Assembly (NCBI GenBank): GCA_007751475.1
Contig: CP036434.1
Span: forward strand, 2,852,001 to 2,916,000
Reading direction: 5' to 3'
DNA from: Saltatorellus ferox
GTDB lineage: Bacteria > Planctomycetota > UBA1135 > GCA-002686595
Length of the DNA stretch: 64,000 bases
A program made the position numbers and the translations under genes. Position 1 is the stretch's first letter. Every line of letters begins with the position of its first letter. The notes under the pieces are model-generated. The model did no database searches. It was not told where the DNA came from and saw nothing but the letters and a program-made list of their open reading frames with translations. Positions 55,715-64,000 of this stretch are shown here, one piece after another.

Positions 55715-57748
55715 ATGAAGAACGAAGACGATGACGACGAGCCGCGCGCGGCAGGGAGCTCGATGGGGGACGTGAACTCGATGGGTGAAGACGGTCACGA
55801 CGAGGAGGACGACGATACGTCGGACTTCGACGACCACATCAGCGCCTTCACCGGCAGCGGTTTCAACGCGGCCCAGTGGTCGAACGACGACCTGCCTCCG
55901 CCGACAGCGCCGATCTATGGCGCTTTTGGTGACGAGGCCGAGGAAGCGGAGCAGGACGAGGAAGAGGACGTCCTGGATCCCCCCCGTGCGGCGTCTGCTC
56001 CGGTTCCGGCGCAGGGAAGCGACGACGCATCGGGAGAGGCCGGCCACGCCTCCTCCGACGAGTGGGAACCGAACGTGGATGACTACAGCCCGTCGGCGGA
56101 GGACGACGAGGAGTTCGGCGGCGAGGCGCTCCCCAGCTGGGGCGCGATCGAGAGTGAACCCGCCCTCGCGGCCGTCGAGCTTCGTTCGAGCGCTCAGATC
56201 GTGCCGCCAGCCTCCGCTCTCGAAGGGTCGATGGCGGAAGCGTTCGCGGGCTTCGAGCAAGCGGGCGACGCCCAGCAGGCCCGCGACGCGCGCCAGGGAA
56301 ACCAGCAGCAGACCGGATTCGGCGGCCAGCGAAACGGCCGCGGCAAGAAGGGCAAGGCGCTCAGCCTGCGCGAGCGCGGCCACCAGGCCGGCGGTCGCGT
56401 CACGCCCCACGACCTGCAGGCGGAGAAGTGCGTGCTGGGCGCGCTGCTGCTCACCCCCGATCGCCTCGTGGAGGTGACCGAGATCTGCAAGCCGCCGGAC
56501 TTCTACGACCGCCGGAACCGCACGATCTTCGAGTGCATGATCCAGCTGGACGAGCGCGGCCAGGTGGTCGACGGCGTGCACCTGATCGCGACGCTGCGGG
56601 CCATGAACACGCTGGGGGAGATCGGCGGGGTAACGTACCTCGCGGAGATCACGTCGTCGGTCAGCACGTCGGCGCACGTCAAGCACCACGCGGCGCTGAT
56701 CTCGGAGACGGCGAAGCTCCGCGGTTTGATCGAGGCGTCGAACGGCATCATCGAGCGCGCGTTCGAGACCGCGCCGGACGCGGACGAGGTCCAGGAGCTG
56801 ATCGACGAGTCGGAGGCCGCGATCTTCGCGATCGCTTCCCAGGGCGAGGCGCGCGGCGCGACGGGCGTCAGCTCGATCCTCGACGAGGTCTTCCACAGCA
56901 TCGAGGCCCAGCGCGACCGCGGTGAGTTCACGGGGATCCCGAGCGGCTTCTACGAACTCGACGACATGCTCGGCGGCTTCAACCCCGGCGAGATGACCGT
57001 GATCGCGGCGCGCCCCGCCATGGGCAAGACCGCGTTCGTGCTGAACATCATGGACCACGCGGCGACGCACCAGGCGGACTGCCTCGGCTACGCGCCGTCG
57101 GTCCTCTTCTTCAGCCTGGAGATGGGTCGCGCCTCCATCGTCCAGCGGATGCTGGTCGCGCGCGCCGGCGTCGAGGCGCACCGCCTGCGCTCTGGCCACC
57201 TGCACGATCGCGAGTACGCGGACCTCGTGGAGGCCGCGGGTGTGCTGAAGAACGCGCGCCTCTTCATCGACGACACGCCGGGCCTGTCGATCATGGCGCT
57301 GCGCAGCCGCGCGCGCCGCCTCAAGGCCGAGCATGGCCTCGACATGATCGTGATCGACTACCTCCAGCTCCTGTCCGCGAAGGCGGAGAGCCGCCAGCAG
57401 GAGATCTCGGTGATCTCGCGGTCGCTGAAGGAGATCAGCCGTGAGCTGGAAGTGCCGCTCCTGACCCTCGCCCAGCTCAGCCGTAGCGTGGAGTCGCGCG
57501 AGAACAAGCGTCCCCAGCTCTCCGACCTCCGTGAATCGGGCTCGATCGAGCAGGACGCCGACGTGGTGATGATGCTCTTCCGCGAGGAGTACTACGCCCC
57601 GACGGACGAGAACAAGGGCAAGGCCGAGGCGATCATCGTCAAGCACCGAAACGGAGCGACCGGGGACGTGAGCCTGCAGTTCCAGGGCGCCATGCTGCGA
57701 TTCTCGAACCGAGAAGCGTCCATGGCGGAGCCGATCACGGGGCTGTAG
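55715..57748 (+). CDS. dnaB: Replicative DNA helicase with long acidic N-terminal extension
   Basis: A 677-residue protein, ~220 residues longer than normal DnaB. Residues ~225-320 are the DnaB N-domain (HDLQAEKCVLGALLLTPDRL). Residues ~405-670 are the RecA-like motor: GIPSGFYELDDMLGGFNPGE, Walker A ARPAMGKTAFVLN, Walker B LDMIVIDYLQLLSA, LSRSVESRENKRPQLSDLRE (H3) and RHNGATGDV. The first ~220 residues are acidic and low-complexity (DDDEPRAAGSSMGDVNSMGE, EEAEQDEEEDVLDPP), then Gln-rich. Start is ATG 55715 with GGAGGGGGG just upstream. The extension may be disordered; its partner is unknown. Confidence 0.95.
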   Translation: MKNEDDDDEPRAAGSSMGDVNSMGEDGHDEEDDDTSDFDDHISAFTGSGFNAAQWSNDDLPPPTAPIYGAFGDEAEEAEQDEEEDVLDPPRAASAPVPAQGSDDASGEAGHASSDEWEPNVDDYSPSAEDDEEFGGEALPSWGAIESEPALAAVELRSSAQIVPPASALEGSMAEAFAGFEQAGDAQQARDARQGNQQQTGFGGQRNGRGKKGKALSLRERGHQAGGRVTPHDLQAEKCVLGALLLTPDRLVEVTEICKPPDFYDRRNRTIFECMIQLDERGQVVDGVHLIATLRAMNTLGEIGGVTYLAEITSSVSTSAHVKHHAALISETAKLRGLIEASNGIIERAFETAPDADEVQELIDESEAAIFAIASQGEARGATGVSSILDEVFHSIEAQRDRGEFTGIPSGFYELDDMLGGFNPGEMTVIAARPAMGKTAFVLNIMDHAATHQADCLGYAPSVLFFSLEMGRASIVQRMLVARAGVEAHRLRSGHLHDREYADLVEAAGVLKNARLFIDDTPGLSIMALRSRARRLKAEHGLDMIVIDYLQLLSAKAESRQQEISVISRSLKEISRELEVPLLTLAQLSRSVESRENKRPQLSDLRESGSIEQDADVVMMLFREEYYAPTDENKGKAEAIIVKHRNGATGDVSLQFQGAMLRFSNREASMAEPITGL

Positions 57749-57800
57749 CCTCAGAACTTCGAGCCGCCCCTCCCTCGGTCACTTCCCACGCCAGTTTCCC

Positions 57801-59627
57801 ATGAACGTCTTTCACAGCCGCGCCCTCCTCGTTTCCAGCCTCTTCGCGACGGCGGTCGCGCCGATGGCCCAGGCCCAGTGGAGCACGGACACGGCCGCCA
57901 ATCAGATCGTTGCTGACGCGGCATCGGATCAGAACCAGGTCAAGGTCGTCGCGACCAAGGACGGCGGCTACTGGATGAGCTGGTTCGACGGGATCGCCAG
58001 TGGGTGGGACGTCAGGCTCCAGCGCTTCGATGTCGACGGAGTGGCGGCTTTCCCGGCGGGGGGGATCCTGGTCGCGGATCGCAGCTTCTCTTCCACGCAG
58101 GACTACGGTCTCGACGTCGCCTTCAACGGCGATGCGCTGCTCGCCTTCAGGGATGACCGGAGCGGAGGGGTCGAGGTCACGGCGGCGCGGTTTCGGCCGG
58201 ACGGCACGCCCGTCTACGGGCCGAACGGAGTCACCCTCACCAGCTCCCCCGGATTCGTGGCCTCGCCGAAGATCACGAGCGGCCTCTTCTTCACGTTCGT
58301 GGGCTGGACGGAGAACTCCAGCGCGCGCGTGCGGACGCTGGACCCGGCCGGGGCACCCGCGACCGTGGACCTGACCTGGACGCCGCCCGCCGGCTCCTAC
58401 CTGGTCGCCGAGATGCAGACGTTCGGGCAGAGCGCCGTGGTATCGATGGTGCTTCAGACCGGCGGGTTTACCGCTCCGCGCCACCTCGTCGCCCAGCGCG
58501 TCGCCCCCGACGGTACGACCCTCTGGGGCCCGACGCCCATCCCCATCTTCGACGGCGGCTCGCTCCAGATCGGCTCGTTCCCGAGCTTCTCGGTGAACGC
58601 CACCGGCGACTCGCTCTTCAGCTGGTACTCCTCCAGTCCGACGCTGCAGTGCTTCGTCCAGCGCGTCCGCAGCGACGGGATCGAGCTCTGGCCCCATGGG
58701 GGCGTTCCGGTGGCGACCGCCCCGGGCCGCGTCCGGGTCAATCCGTCGGCGGCCTTCGACGACTTCGGAAGCGGCGTGATCGTCGGCTGGAAGGAGCAGA
58801 GCAGCAACCAGTCCCAGAGCGGCATCTCCGTCCAGCGCATCAGCTTCAACGGACAGCGGCTCTGGTCCGATGCCGGCGTCGCGCTCGTGCCGCTCGGGAC
58901 GGCCGACGCCGACTTCGCCCGCGTGTCGTCGATTCCGCCCCGGGGCGACGCCCTCGTGGTCTGGAAGGAGGCGCCTTCCTTCGGCGCGGATCAGATCTTC
59001 GGGGCCCGTGTGGATGTCTCTGGCGCCGCCGCGATCCCGCGCTTCGACGTCGCGTCGACGCCCAGCGGCAAGGCGCGCATGGCGGTCACGGCTGGCGCGC
59101 TCGAAGGCGTCCTCGTCGCCTGGAGCGACGGTCGCGTGGACGGCGGCGATATCTACGCCCAGCAGCTGAGCTTCGACGCACAGCCCGGCGATCCAGGCGT
59201 GTTCTCCACCCAGACCTGTGTGGGCGTCCCCAACAGCAGCGGACTCCCCGGGCAGCTGTTCGTCGCTGGGGACCGAGCGGTTGCTGGTAACCGCGTGCGA
59301 TTGTCCGCGGTGGACCTTCCGCTCAACGTCGCGGGCTTCTTCCTGACCAGCCTCGCGCCAGGCCTCGTCGTGGGTCCTGCGGGAAGCGTCGGCAACCTGT
59401 GCCTCGGCGGCGCCATCGGGCGCTTCTCGGCCCTCGACCAGATCCGATCCTCGGGGACGTCGACGTGCTTTCAGCTACAGATCGACCTGACGCGCCAGCC
59501 CACGCCGACGGGCTTCGTCTCCGTGACGGCGGGCCAGACGTGGTTCTTCCAGGCGTGGCACCGCGATAGCAGCGCGAGCGGGCCGGTCTCGAACTTCACG
59601 GGCGCCGCGAGCGCCGTCTTCCAGTAG
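57801..59627 (+). CDS. Secreted repeat protein with shared C-terminal WHRD/SNFT domain
   Basis: A 608-residue protein with a clear signal peptide (LLVSSLFATAVAPMAQAQ). Residues ~25-460 contain repeated blades with the core W...V..QR...DG (e.g. GWDVRLQRFDVDGVAAFPAG, CFVQRVRSDGIELWPHGGVP, GISVQRISFNGQRLWSDAGV). This suggests a beta-propeller of the VCBS/FG-GAP-like kind. The last ~130 residues from TCVGVPNSSGLPGQLFVAG to QTWFFQAWHRDSSASG and SNFTG match the C-terminus of the protein ending at 32695. Probably surface-exposed or secreted; ligand unknown. Confidence 0.8.
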   Translation: MNVFHSRALLVSSLFATAVAPMAQAQWSTDTAANQIVADAASDQNQVKVVATKDGGYWMSWFDGIASGWDVRLQRFDVDGVAAFPAGGILVADRSFSSTQDYGLDVAFNGDALLAFRDDRSGGVEVTAARFRPDGTPVYGPNGVTLTSSPGFVASPKITSGLFFTFVGWTENSSARVRTLDPAGAPATVDLTWTPPAGSYLVAEMQTFGQSAVVSMVLQTGGFTAPRHLVAQRVAPDGTTLWGPTPIPIFDGGSLQIGSFPSFSVNATGDSLFSWYSSSPTLQCFVQRVRSDGIELWPHGGVPVATAPGRVRVNPSAAFDDFGSGVIVGWKEQSSNQSQSGISVQRISFNGQRLWSDAGVALVPLGTADADFARVSSIPPRGDALVVWKEAPSFGADQIFGARVDVSGAAAIPRFDVASTPSGKARMAVTAGALEGVLVAWSDGRVDGGDIYAQQLSFDAQPGDPGVFSTQTCVGVPNSSGLPGQLFVAGDRAVAGNRVRLSAVDLPLNVAGFFLTSLAPGLVVGPAGSVGNLCLGGAIGRFSALDQIRSSGTSTCFQLQIDLTRQPTPTGFVSVTAGQTWFFQAWHRDSSASGPVSNFTGAASAVFQ

Positions 59628-59642
59628 CTCTGCGCTCGGCCG

Positions 59643-61040
59643 CTACAGGAGTCGGTACGAGATCCACGCCATGAAGCGGTTCGCGTACTCGAAGCCGCCC
59701 TGGCCGTTGAAGTCCGCGTAGCGCATGCCGGCGGAGAACTGATCGGTGATGACGGCCTGGACGTCGAGGTCGAGTTCTCGACCGTAGGTCGTGCTGCCTG
59801 CATCGGAGTCGAACCAGTGGTAGGTCACCTCCAGGTGGAGAGGGAACGGCAGCCGGCTGAGGCGCACGTCCGTGTCGAAGCCGAGGCGGCGGTCGACGAG
59901 CCCGGCGTCCGGCGTTCCCTGGAACTGGTCGGCGTAGCCATTGAACCAGTGCAGGGACGCGAGGGGCGTGCTGAAGCTGTCGTTCGGGTCGCCGCTGCCC
60001 CCCAGCGTTTCGGAGGCGAGCGTGAGGCGGAAGCCGGAGAAGTCGGCCGAACCCTCGATCAGCAGGTAGTCGGCGCTGATGTCCGTCGGGTTGTCGCCTG
60101 CGTCGGTCTGGTGCGCGTACTCCAAGGCGACGCCCCAGTCGGCGCGGTTCCAGAAGGCGTCCTTGCCGCCGAGCTCGTCACCCTGGATCACCCGATCGAA
60201 CCGGCCGCCGAACGTATTCGTCGAGAGGAGATCGAGTTCGTCGTAGTCGGTCAGGTAGGCGTAGCCCGCGAAGTTCCCGACGCCCTTCTGGGTCTTGCGT
60301 ACGTCGAGGAAGTGCCCGGCCATGTCCTCGCGGCCAAACGGGCTATCGTTGCCGACGACGCGGTTCACGCCGAAGGCGAACGAGTAGTCCAGGGTGAGGG
60401 TCTCGTCGACCTGGTACGAAAGACGCAGCGCGTCGAAGCTCTGGTGGTTCTGGCGCCAGGGGTCGATGCCGACGAAGCGCTGGTTGCCGAGCGCGATCTC
60501 CTGGCGCCCGAGGCGGGCGTCGAGGTCCTCGTGGCCGTCGTAGGCCACGTAGAGCTGGTGGATCTCGAGTCCCTCCGGGTCGGGGATGGGAGCGCGGTCG
60601 ACGTTGCCGTTCACGGTGTCGTTGTACGACGGGTTCAGGATCGGCGCGATCGCCTCGATCTCGCCGAGGGCGCGGAAGCCGTGGAAGCTCTGGGTCTCGT
60701 GCCCGACGGCGGTTCGGAGCGTGGAGGCCCACGAACGCCTGGGGAAGACCAGGTAGTCTGCGCCCTCATAGCGATAGCGGAAGTCCACCCAGGACCGGCC
60801 GTGTATCACCGCCTCCAGGAGCGTTTCGGGCCCCGTGGCCTCTCTGTCGGTCGCGGCGACCTCCGCAGCATGGGCGTCTTCCGCGGGCGCGGGGAATACA
60901 TCCGAAATGTCCGGCGCCTCCCTGATTCGCAGAGTGTCCGGATCGGACTGCTGCCAGACGTTCGCTGCGCTCCCCGCGGCAGGCGTCATCAGGGCGTTCG
61001 CAGCCAGGAGGATGAGGGGGCAGGCTGGGGGGATGGGCAT
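59643..61040 (-). CDS. Outer-membrane beta-barrel of the alginate-export type
   Basis: A 465-residue protein with an N-terminal signal-like segment (PACPLILLAANALMTPAAGS). It is rich in alternating beta-strands ending in aromatic residues. The stretch DLDARLGRQEIALGNQRFVG, then PWRQNHQSFDALRLSY, is typical of the alginate_exp/AlgE-like porin family. The C-terminus ends in a strand with terminal aromatic/Leu (RFMAWISYRLL), fitting insertion by the BAM machine encoded divergently next door. Export of alginate specifically is not implied; a general anion or oligosaccharide channel is possible. Confidence 0.82.
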   Translation of the reverse strand: MPIPPACPLILLAANALMTPAAGSAANVWQQSDPDTLRIREAPDISDVFPAPAEDAHAAEVAATDREATGPETLLEAVIHGRSWVDFRYRYEGADYLVFPRRSWASTLRTAVGHETQSFHGFRALGEIEAIAPILNPSYNDTVNGNVDRAPIPDPEGLEIHQLYVAYDGHEDLDARLGRQEIALGNQRFVGIDPWRQNHQSFDALRLSYQVDETLTLDYSFAFGVNRVVGNDSPFGREDMAGHFLDVRKTQKGVGNFAGYAYLTDYDELDLLSTNTFGGRFDRVIQGDELGGKDAFWNRADWGVALEYAHQTDAGDNPTDISADYLLIEGSADFSGFRLTLASETLGGSGDPNDSFSTPLASLHWFNGYADQFQGTPDAGLVDRRLGFDTDVRLSRLPFPLHLEVTYHWFDSDAGSTTYGRELDLDVQAVITDQFSAGMRYADFNGQGGFEYANRFMAWISYRLL

Positions 61041-61262
61041 GGCGATGGACCCGCCGGGTTGGGCAAGCGGGAAAGGGCGGCGGATTCCCCGGGGGAGGGG
61101 AGCGCCGGATGAGCTTCCTCGAGCGGCGATGGGAACGGTCCCTGGGGCTATCGTCGGCCCTCACGGGACCCTGAAGGGGTTTTCGGTGGATCGTCCCCTG
61201 GAAGACGGCGTCAGGCAGGAGTCCATGGCCGGGCGCTCCTGGCAACAAGCTCGCTCTGATCC

Positions 61263-63965
61263 GTGAAACGAAGGCGCTTCCTCGCTAGTCTTCCGGACCC
61301 GTCCAGCCAGCCTACGGGCCTGCCGTCTTCCCGAACGCTGCCCTTTCGAGACCTCCGCCCACCTCCCTTGCGACCCGCCATCACCGCCGCTTGTGCTCTG
61401 ATCTTCGGGCTCCTCCCGGCGAATTCCCTCGGGCAGCAAAGGACCGACATCAGCGCCGCTGAGCAGGCCCTCTCCACCGAGCAGCCGTTCGAGGACGCGT
61501 TCGACGATCGACCGATCATCAGGGGGATCGACGTCCGGGGCCTGACGGCCCACGATCCGATCAAGATCGCCGGGCGCCTGGGGCTCAAGGTCGGTCAGCC
61601 CATTCCGGTTTCCATCGACGCGGCCCAGAAGCGGCTCTGGACGGACTTCTTCATCCTGATCGCGGCGAACGGCTACGGTTTCGAGGAGGTCGAGGACGGG
61701 GTGATCGTGCATCTGAACCTCATCGAAACGCCCGTCGACCTCGACCCTCAGTTCATCGGCAACGTCCACTTCGATGTCGATCAGCTGCGCGAGTGGGCGC
61801 TCCTCGATGATCGCGTCGAAGTTCGGATCGACGAGGCCGAGCGCATCGAAGACCGCATTCGCCGCGCCTACAAGCGCCAGGGCTATCACTTCGTCGAGGT
61901 CGGCCATGTCCTCGGCGGTGACGGTGTGCGCCGACGCGAGATGATCTTCGAGATCGTCGAGGGACCGAAGGTTTACGTGAAGGGCGTGACCATCGAGGGC
62001 AACGAGTCGATCCAGGACGAGGGCATCCTCCTCTGGAAGAAGACCCTCAAGAAGCTCGCCGGCGTCGGCACGAAGGGACGCGGCATCTTCGCCTGGTGGG
62101 GCCACCGCTTCGACGAGGAGGTGATGGAGGCCGACCGCATCGCGTTGGCCCGCGTCTACCGCGAGCGCGGCTTCGTGGATGTCGTCGTCGACGCCGAGAT
62201 CTCCTTCACCCCCGACCGTAGCGGCGTGTACGTCAAATACGTGATCGACGAAGGGGAGCAGTACACCGTCGAGTCGATCCACATCCGCGCCGTCGAGTTC
62301 GAGGAGGTCGAGATCTTCCCGGGTCAGACCGAACGCCAGGAGCGCAGCGTCGAGCTGACGATCCCCGAGGAGGAGCTGAAGGAACTCCTCGCCCTCAGGG
62401 TCGGCGAGCCCCTCGAGCAGGTGCGTGTCCAGGTCGACCAGCGCAAGCTCCTCGATCGCTACGGCGAAGAAGGGCATATCCCGTCGTCGAGCTTCGAGGA
62501 ACGGAGCGGCAATGCCGGATGGCGCTTCCTCGTGCCCGATCAGGTGTGGGACTACGAGAAAAAGACCGTCGCGATCACCTACGTGATCCAGCAGGGTCGT
62601 CCGTTCTACCTGCGCTTCCTGGAGATCGCGGGCAACGAGAACACCAAGGATCACGTGATCCGCAAGAACTTCGCCCAGTTCGCCGGGGAGCTCGTGGACA
62701 CCGTCAAGATGCAGGACGGCATGCGCCGCGTCCGCGGGTCGGGCTATTTCGACGACCCGTACGGCCGCGGCCAGCACCCGCCCCCACAGCTCAGCTACCG
62801 GACCGTCGAGGGCGCCCCGGACCAGGTGGACGCGTTCATCACCGTCAAGGAGGGCCGCACGATCAACGCGAACCTCTCGGGCGGCGTCGCGAGTGACCAG
62901 GGCCTCGTCGGCATCGTATCGGTGCAGATCAGCAACTTCGACGCCCAGAAGTTCCCGCGCAGCTGGCCAGGCGTCTTCGGCGAGATCTATCGCAAGGAAG
63001 CGTTCAACGGCGACGGAGAAACCTTCGGCGTCGATGTCTCGCCGGGCTCCCAGGTCAGCTACTGGCGACTCTTCTACCAGCACCCGGACATCTTCAGCCG
63101 CTACTTCGACCCGATCGGGTTCGTGAGCGAGATCCAGCAGCGGGACCGGATCTTCCGAAGCAACGACGAGCGCCGCACCTTCGCACGATTCGCCGTCACC
63201 CGGGCCCTCGGCCAGGGAGACGTCCAGCTCAGCGCGGGCCTGCGCTGGCAGGAACTCGACATCGGAGACTTCGATCCGAATGATGCTCTGCCACGGACCC
63301 TCGTCAGCTCCCAGGGGCGCGAACAGTTCATGGGTATCACCGGGTCGATCAGCGCCAACAGGCTCGACAACAACCGGCTGCCGCGTAGCGGCTGGACCGC
63401 GCGCTGGACCAACGAGCTCTACGGCGAGGCGCTCGGCAGCGACAACAACCTCTGGAAGTCCGAGGCGTCCTACGACCGCTACTTTCACTTCGCCGAGGAC
63501 ACCACCGAGGCGGCCCCCGGGATCTACCTCAACCTCGGGGCGGGCCTCGCGGTCCCGGTCGACGGCAACAAGGGCTCCGTCAACTACGGCGAGCGCTTCT
63601 TCTTCGGTGGCGCGCGCTTCGGCCGCGGTTTCCGCTTCCGGGGCTGGGGTCCCTACGAGGGGCAGTACCCGCTCGGTGGGGAGACGTACCTGCGCTCGAC
63701 GATGGAGTACCGCTTCCCGATCTACGCGCAAACCGTGCCCGGCACGTCGTCCAGACGGGAGGTCTTCCGCGGCTCGTTCTTCGTGGACGCGGGCATCCTC
63801 GACCCGAGCGCCTACGAGCTGGACTTCGGCAACCGCCGTGCGACGGCGGGCTTCGCGCTGGGCCTGATCGAACCCTTCCCGGTCACCTTCAGCTTCGGTT
63901 GGCCCATCGAGAGCGGCCCGGGCGACGAGCGCCAGGTCTTCGCCTTCAGCCTTTCGCTGCGATAG
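61263..63965 (+). CDS. bamA: Outer membrane assembly factor BamA/Omp85
   Basis: A 900-residue Omp85 protein. The start is GTG 61263, leaving a longish ~60-residue lead that ends in a signal segment (PAITAACALIFGLLPANSLG). POTRA-type domains follow: IIRGIDVRGLTAHDPIKIAG, VYVKGVTIEGNESIQDEGIL, YTVESIHIRAVEFEEVEIFP and FYLRFLEIAGNENTKDHVIR. The C-terminal ~380 residues are the 16-strand barrel with the conserved lid-loop motif near FRFRGWGPYEG (usual VRGF/Y-type) and a final FAFSLSLR strand. It folds and inserts outer-membrane proteins. POTRA 1 is preceded by an unusually long N-terminus. Confidence 0.93.
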   Translation: MKRRRFLASLPDPSSQPTGLPSSRTLPFRDLRPPPLRPAITAACALIFGLLPANSLGQQRTDISAAEQALSTEQPFEDAFDDRPIIRGIDVRGLTAHDPIKIAGRLGLKVGQPIPVSIDAAQKRLWTDFFILIAANGYGFEEVEDGVIVHLNLIETPVDLDPQFIGNVHFDVDQLREWALLDDRVEVRIDEAERIEDRIRRAYKRQGYHFVEVGHVLGGDGVRRREMIFEIVEGPKVYVKGVTIEGNESIQDEGILLWKKTLKKLAGVGTKGRGIFAWWGHRFDEEVMEADRIALARVYRERGFVDVVVDAEISFTPDRSGVYVKYVIDEGEQYTVESIHIRAVEFEEVEIFPGQTERQERSVELTIPEEELKELLALRVGEPLEQVRVQVDQRKLLDRYGEEGHIPSSSFEERSGNAGWRFLVPDQVWDYEKKTVAITYVIQQGRPFYLRFLEIAGNENTKDHVIRKNFAQFAGELVDTVKMQDGMRRVRGSGYFDDPYGRGQHPPPQLSYRTVEGAPDQVDAFITVKEGRTINANLSGGVASDQGLVGIVSVQISNFDAQKFPRSWPGVFGEIYRKEAFNGDGETFGVDVSPGSQVSYWRLFYQHPDIFSRYFDPIGFVSEIQQRDRIFRSNDERRTFARFAVTRALGQGDVQLSAGLRWQELDIGDFDPNDALPRTLVSSQGREQFMGITGSISANRLDNNRLPRSGWTARWTNELYGEALGSDNNLWKSEASYDRYFHFAEDTTEAAPGIYLNLGAGLAVPVDGNKGSVNYGERFFFGGARFGRGFRFRGWGPYEGQYPLGGETYLRSTMEYRFPIYAQTVPGTSSRREVFRGSFFVDAGILDPSAYELDFGNRRATAGFALGLIEPFPVTFSFGWPIESGPGDERQVFAFSLSLR

Positions 63966-64000
63966 GAACGGAAGGGGCCTCCGGGGGACGTGGGTCCCCC

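Noticed and set aside
61161..63731. 856-codon minus-strand frame opposite bamA
   Set aside because: Mirror of the bamA codon pattern; composition is repetitive Leu/Val/Glu/Arg without motifs.

Overview
The window is a dense, GC-rich bacterial chromosome segment with about 42 protein genes. The lineage is most likely Planctomycetota, of the type with many large secreted proteins. The hints are an LPS-type envelope (LpxK, an LpxL/HtrB-like acyltransferase, HldE, BamA), a DUF1080 hydrolase, formylglycine-enzyme-like and carboxypeptidase-regulatory-like surface proteins, FHA/sigma-54/Ser-Thr-kinase signalling, and two secreted proteins sharing a C-terminal domain ending in WxFQxWHRD...SNFT. The phylum is an inference from gene content, since no rRNA gene is present.

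Layout. 1-9 kb: 3' end of valS, a DKNYY-type protein, a glycosyltransferase with repeats, a sulfatase-modifying-factor-like protein, a REC/HD-GYP response regulator and an RluA-family pseudouridine synthase. 9-16.3 kb: two tandem paralogous ~1200-residue membrane-anchored proteins built of carboxypeptidase-regulatory/Ig-like repeats. 16.4-17.85 kb: giant palindromic repeat locus A, then a short flagellin. 19-21 kb: methylmalonyl-CoA epimerase and acyl-CoA carboxylase beta. 21-30.6 kb: SGNH hydrolase, RNA polymerase omega, an LPS core/lipid A operon (lpxK, acyltransferase, a deoxyhypusine-synthase-like protein, hldE), a TauE/SafE permease, slyX and a NapH-like ferredoxin. 30.6-39.2 kb: secreted proteins, a tandem pair of glutamate dehydrogenases (one apparently catalytically dead), DUF1080, enoyl-CoA hydratase. 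39.2-40.25 kb: palindrome locus B. 40.3-46.9 kb: a YkgJ cysteine-cluster protein, then an FHA-GAF-sigma54 activator paired with a giant Ser/Thr kinase. 46.95-48.7 kb: palindrome locus C. 48.7-50.1 kb: phosphatidylserine decarboxylase with an AhpD-like gene. 50.4-57.7 kb: the conserved housekeeping run glmU-prs-rplY-pth-rpsF-rpsR-rplI-dnaB. 57.8-64 kb: a secreted protein, an alginate-export-like porin, and BamA.

The most unusual content is the family of ~1 kb intergenic palindromes at three loci (A, B, C; five units). They fill the space at gene 3' ends almost from stop codon to stop codon. Each unit is a nested set of small hairpins. It includes a tandem array of 15-nt hairpins (period 17) whose pentanucleotide loop GGCGA/TCGCC is invariant while the stem pairs co-vary. 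Between copies, several other hairpins carry compensatory base-pair changes that break the long-range arm-to-arm pairing but preserve the local hairpin. This suggests selection on local folding in RNA or single-stranded DNA. No protein gene or transposase accompanies them, and their function is unknown.
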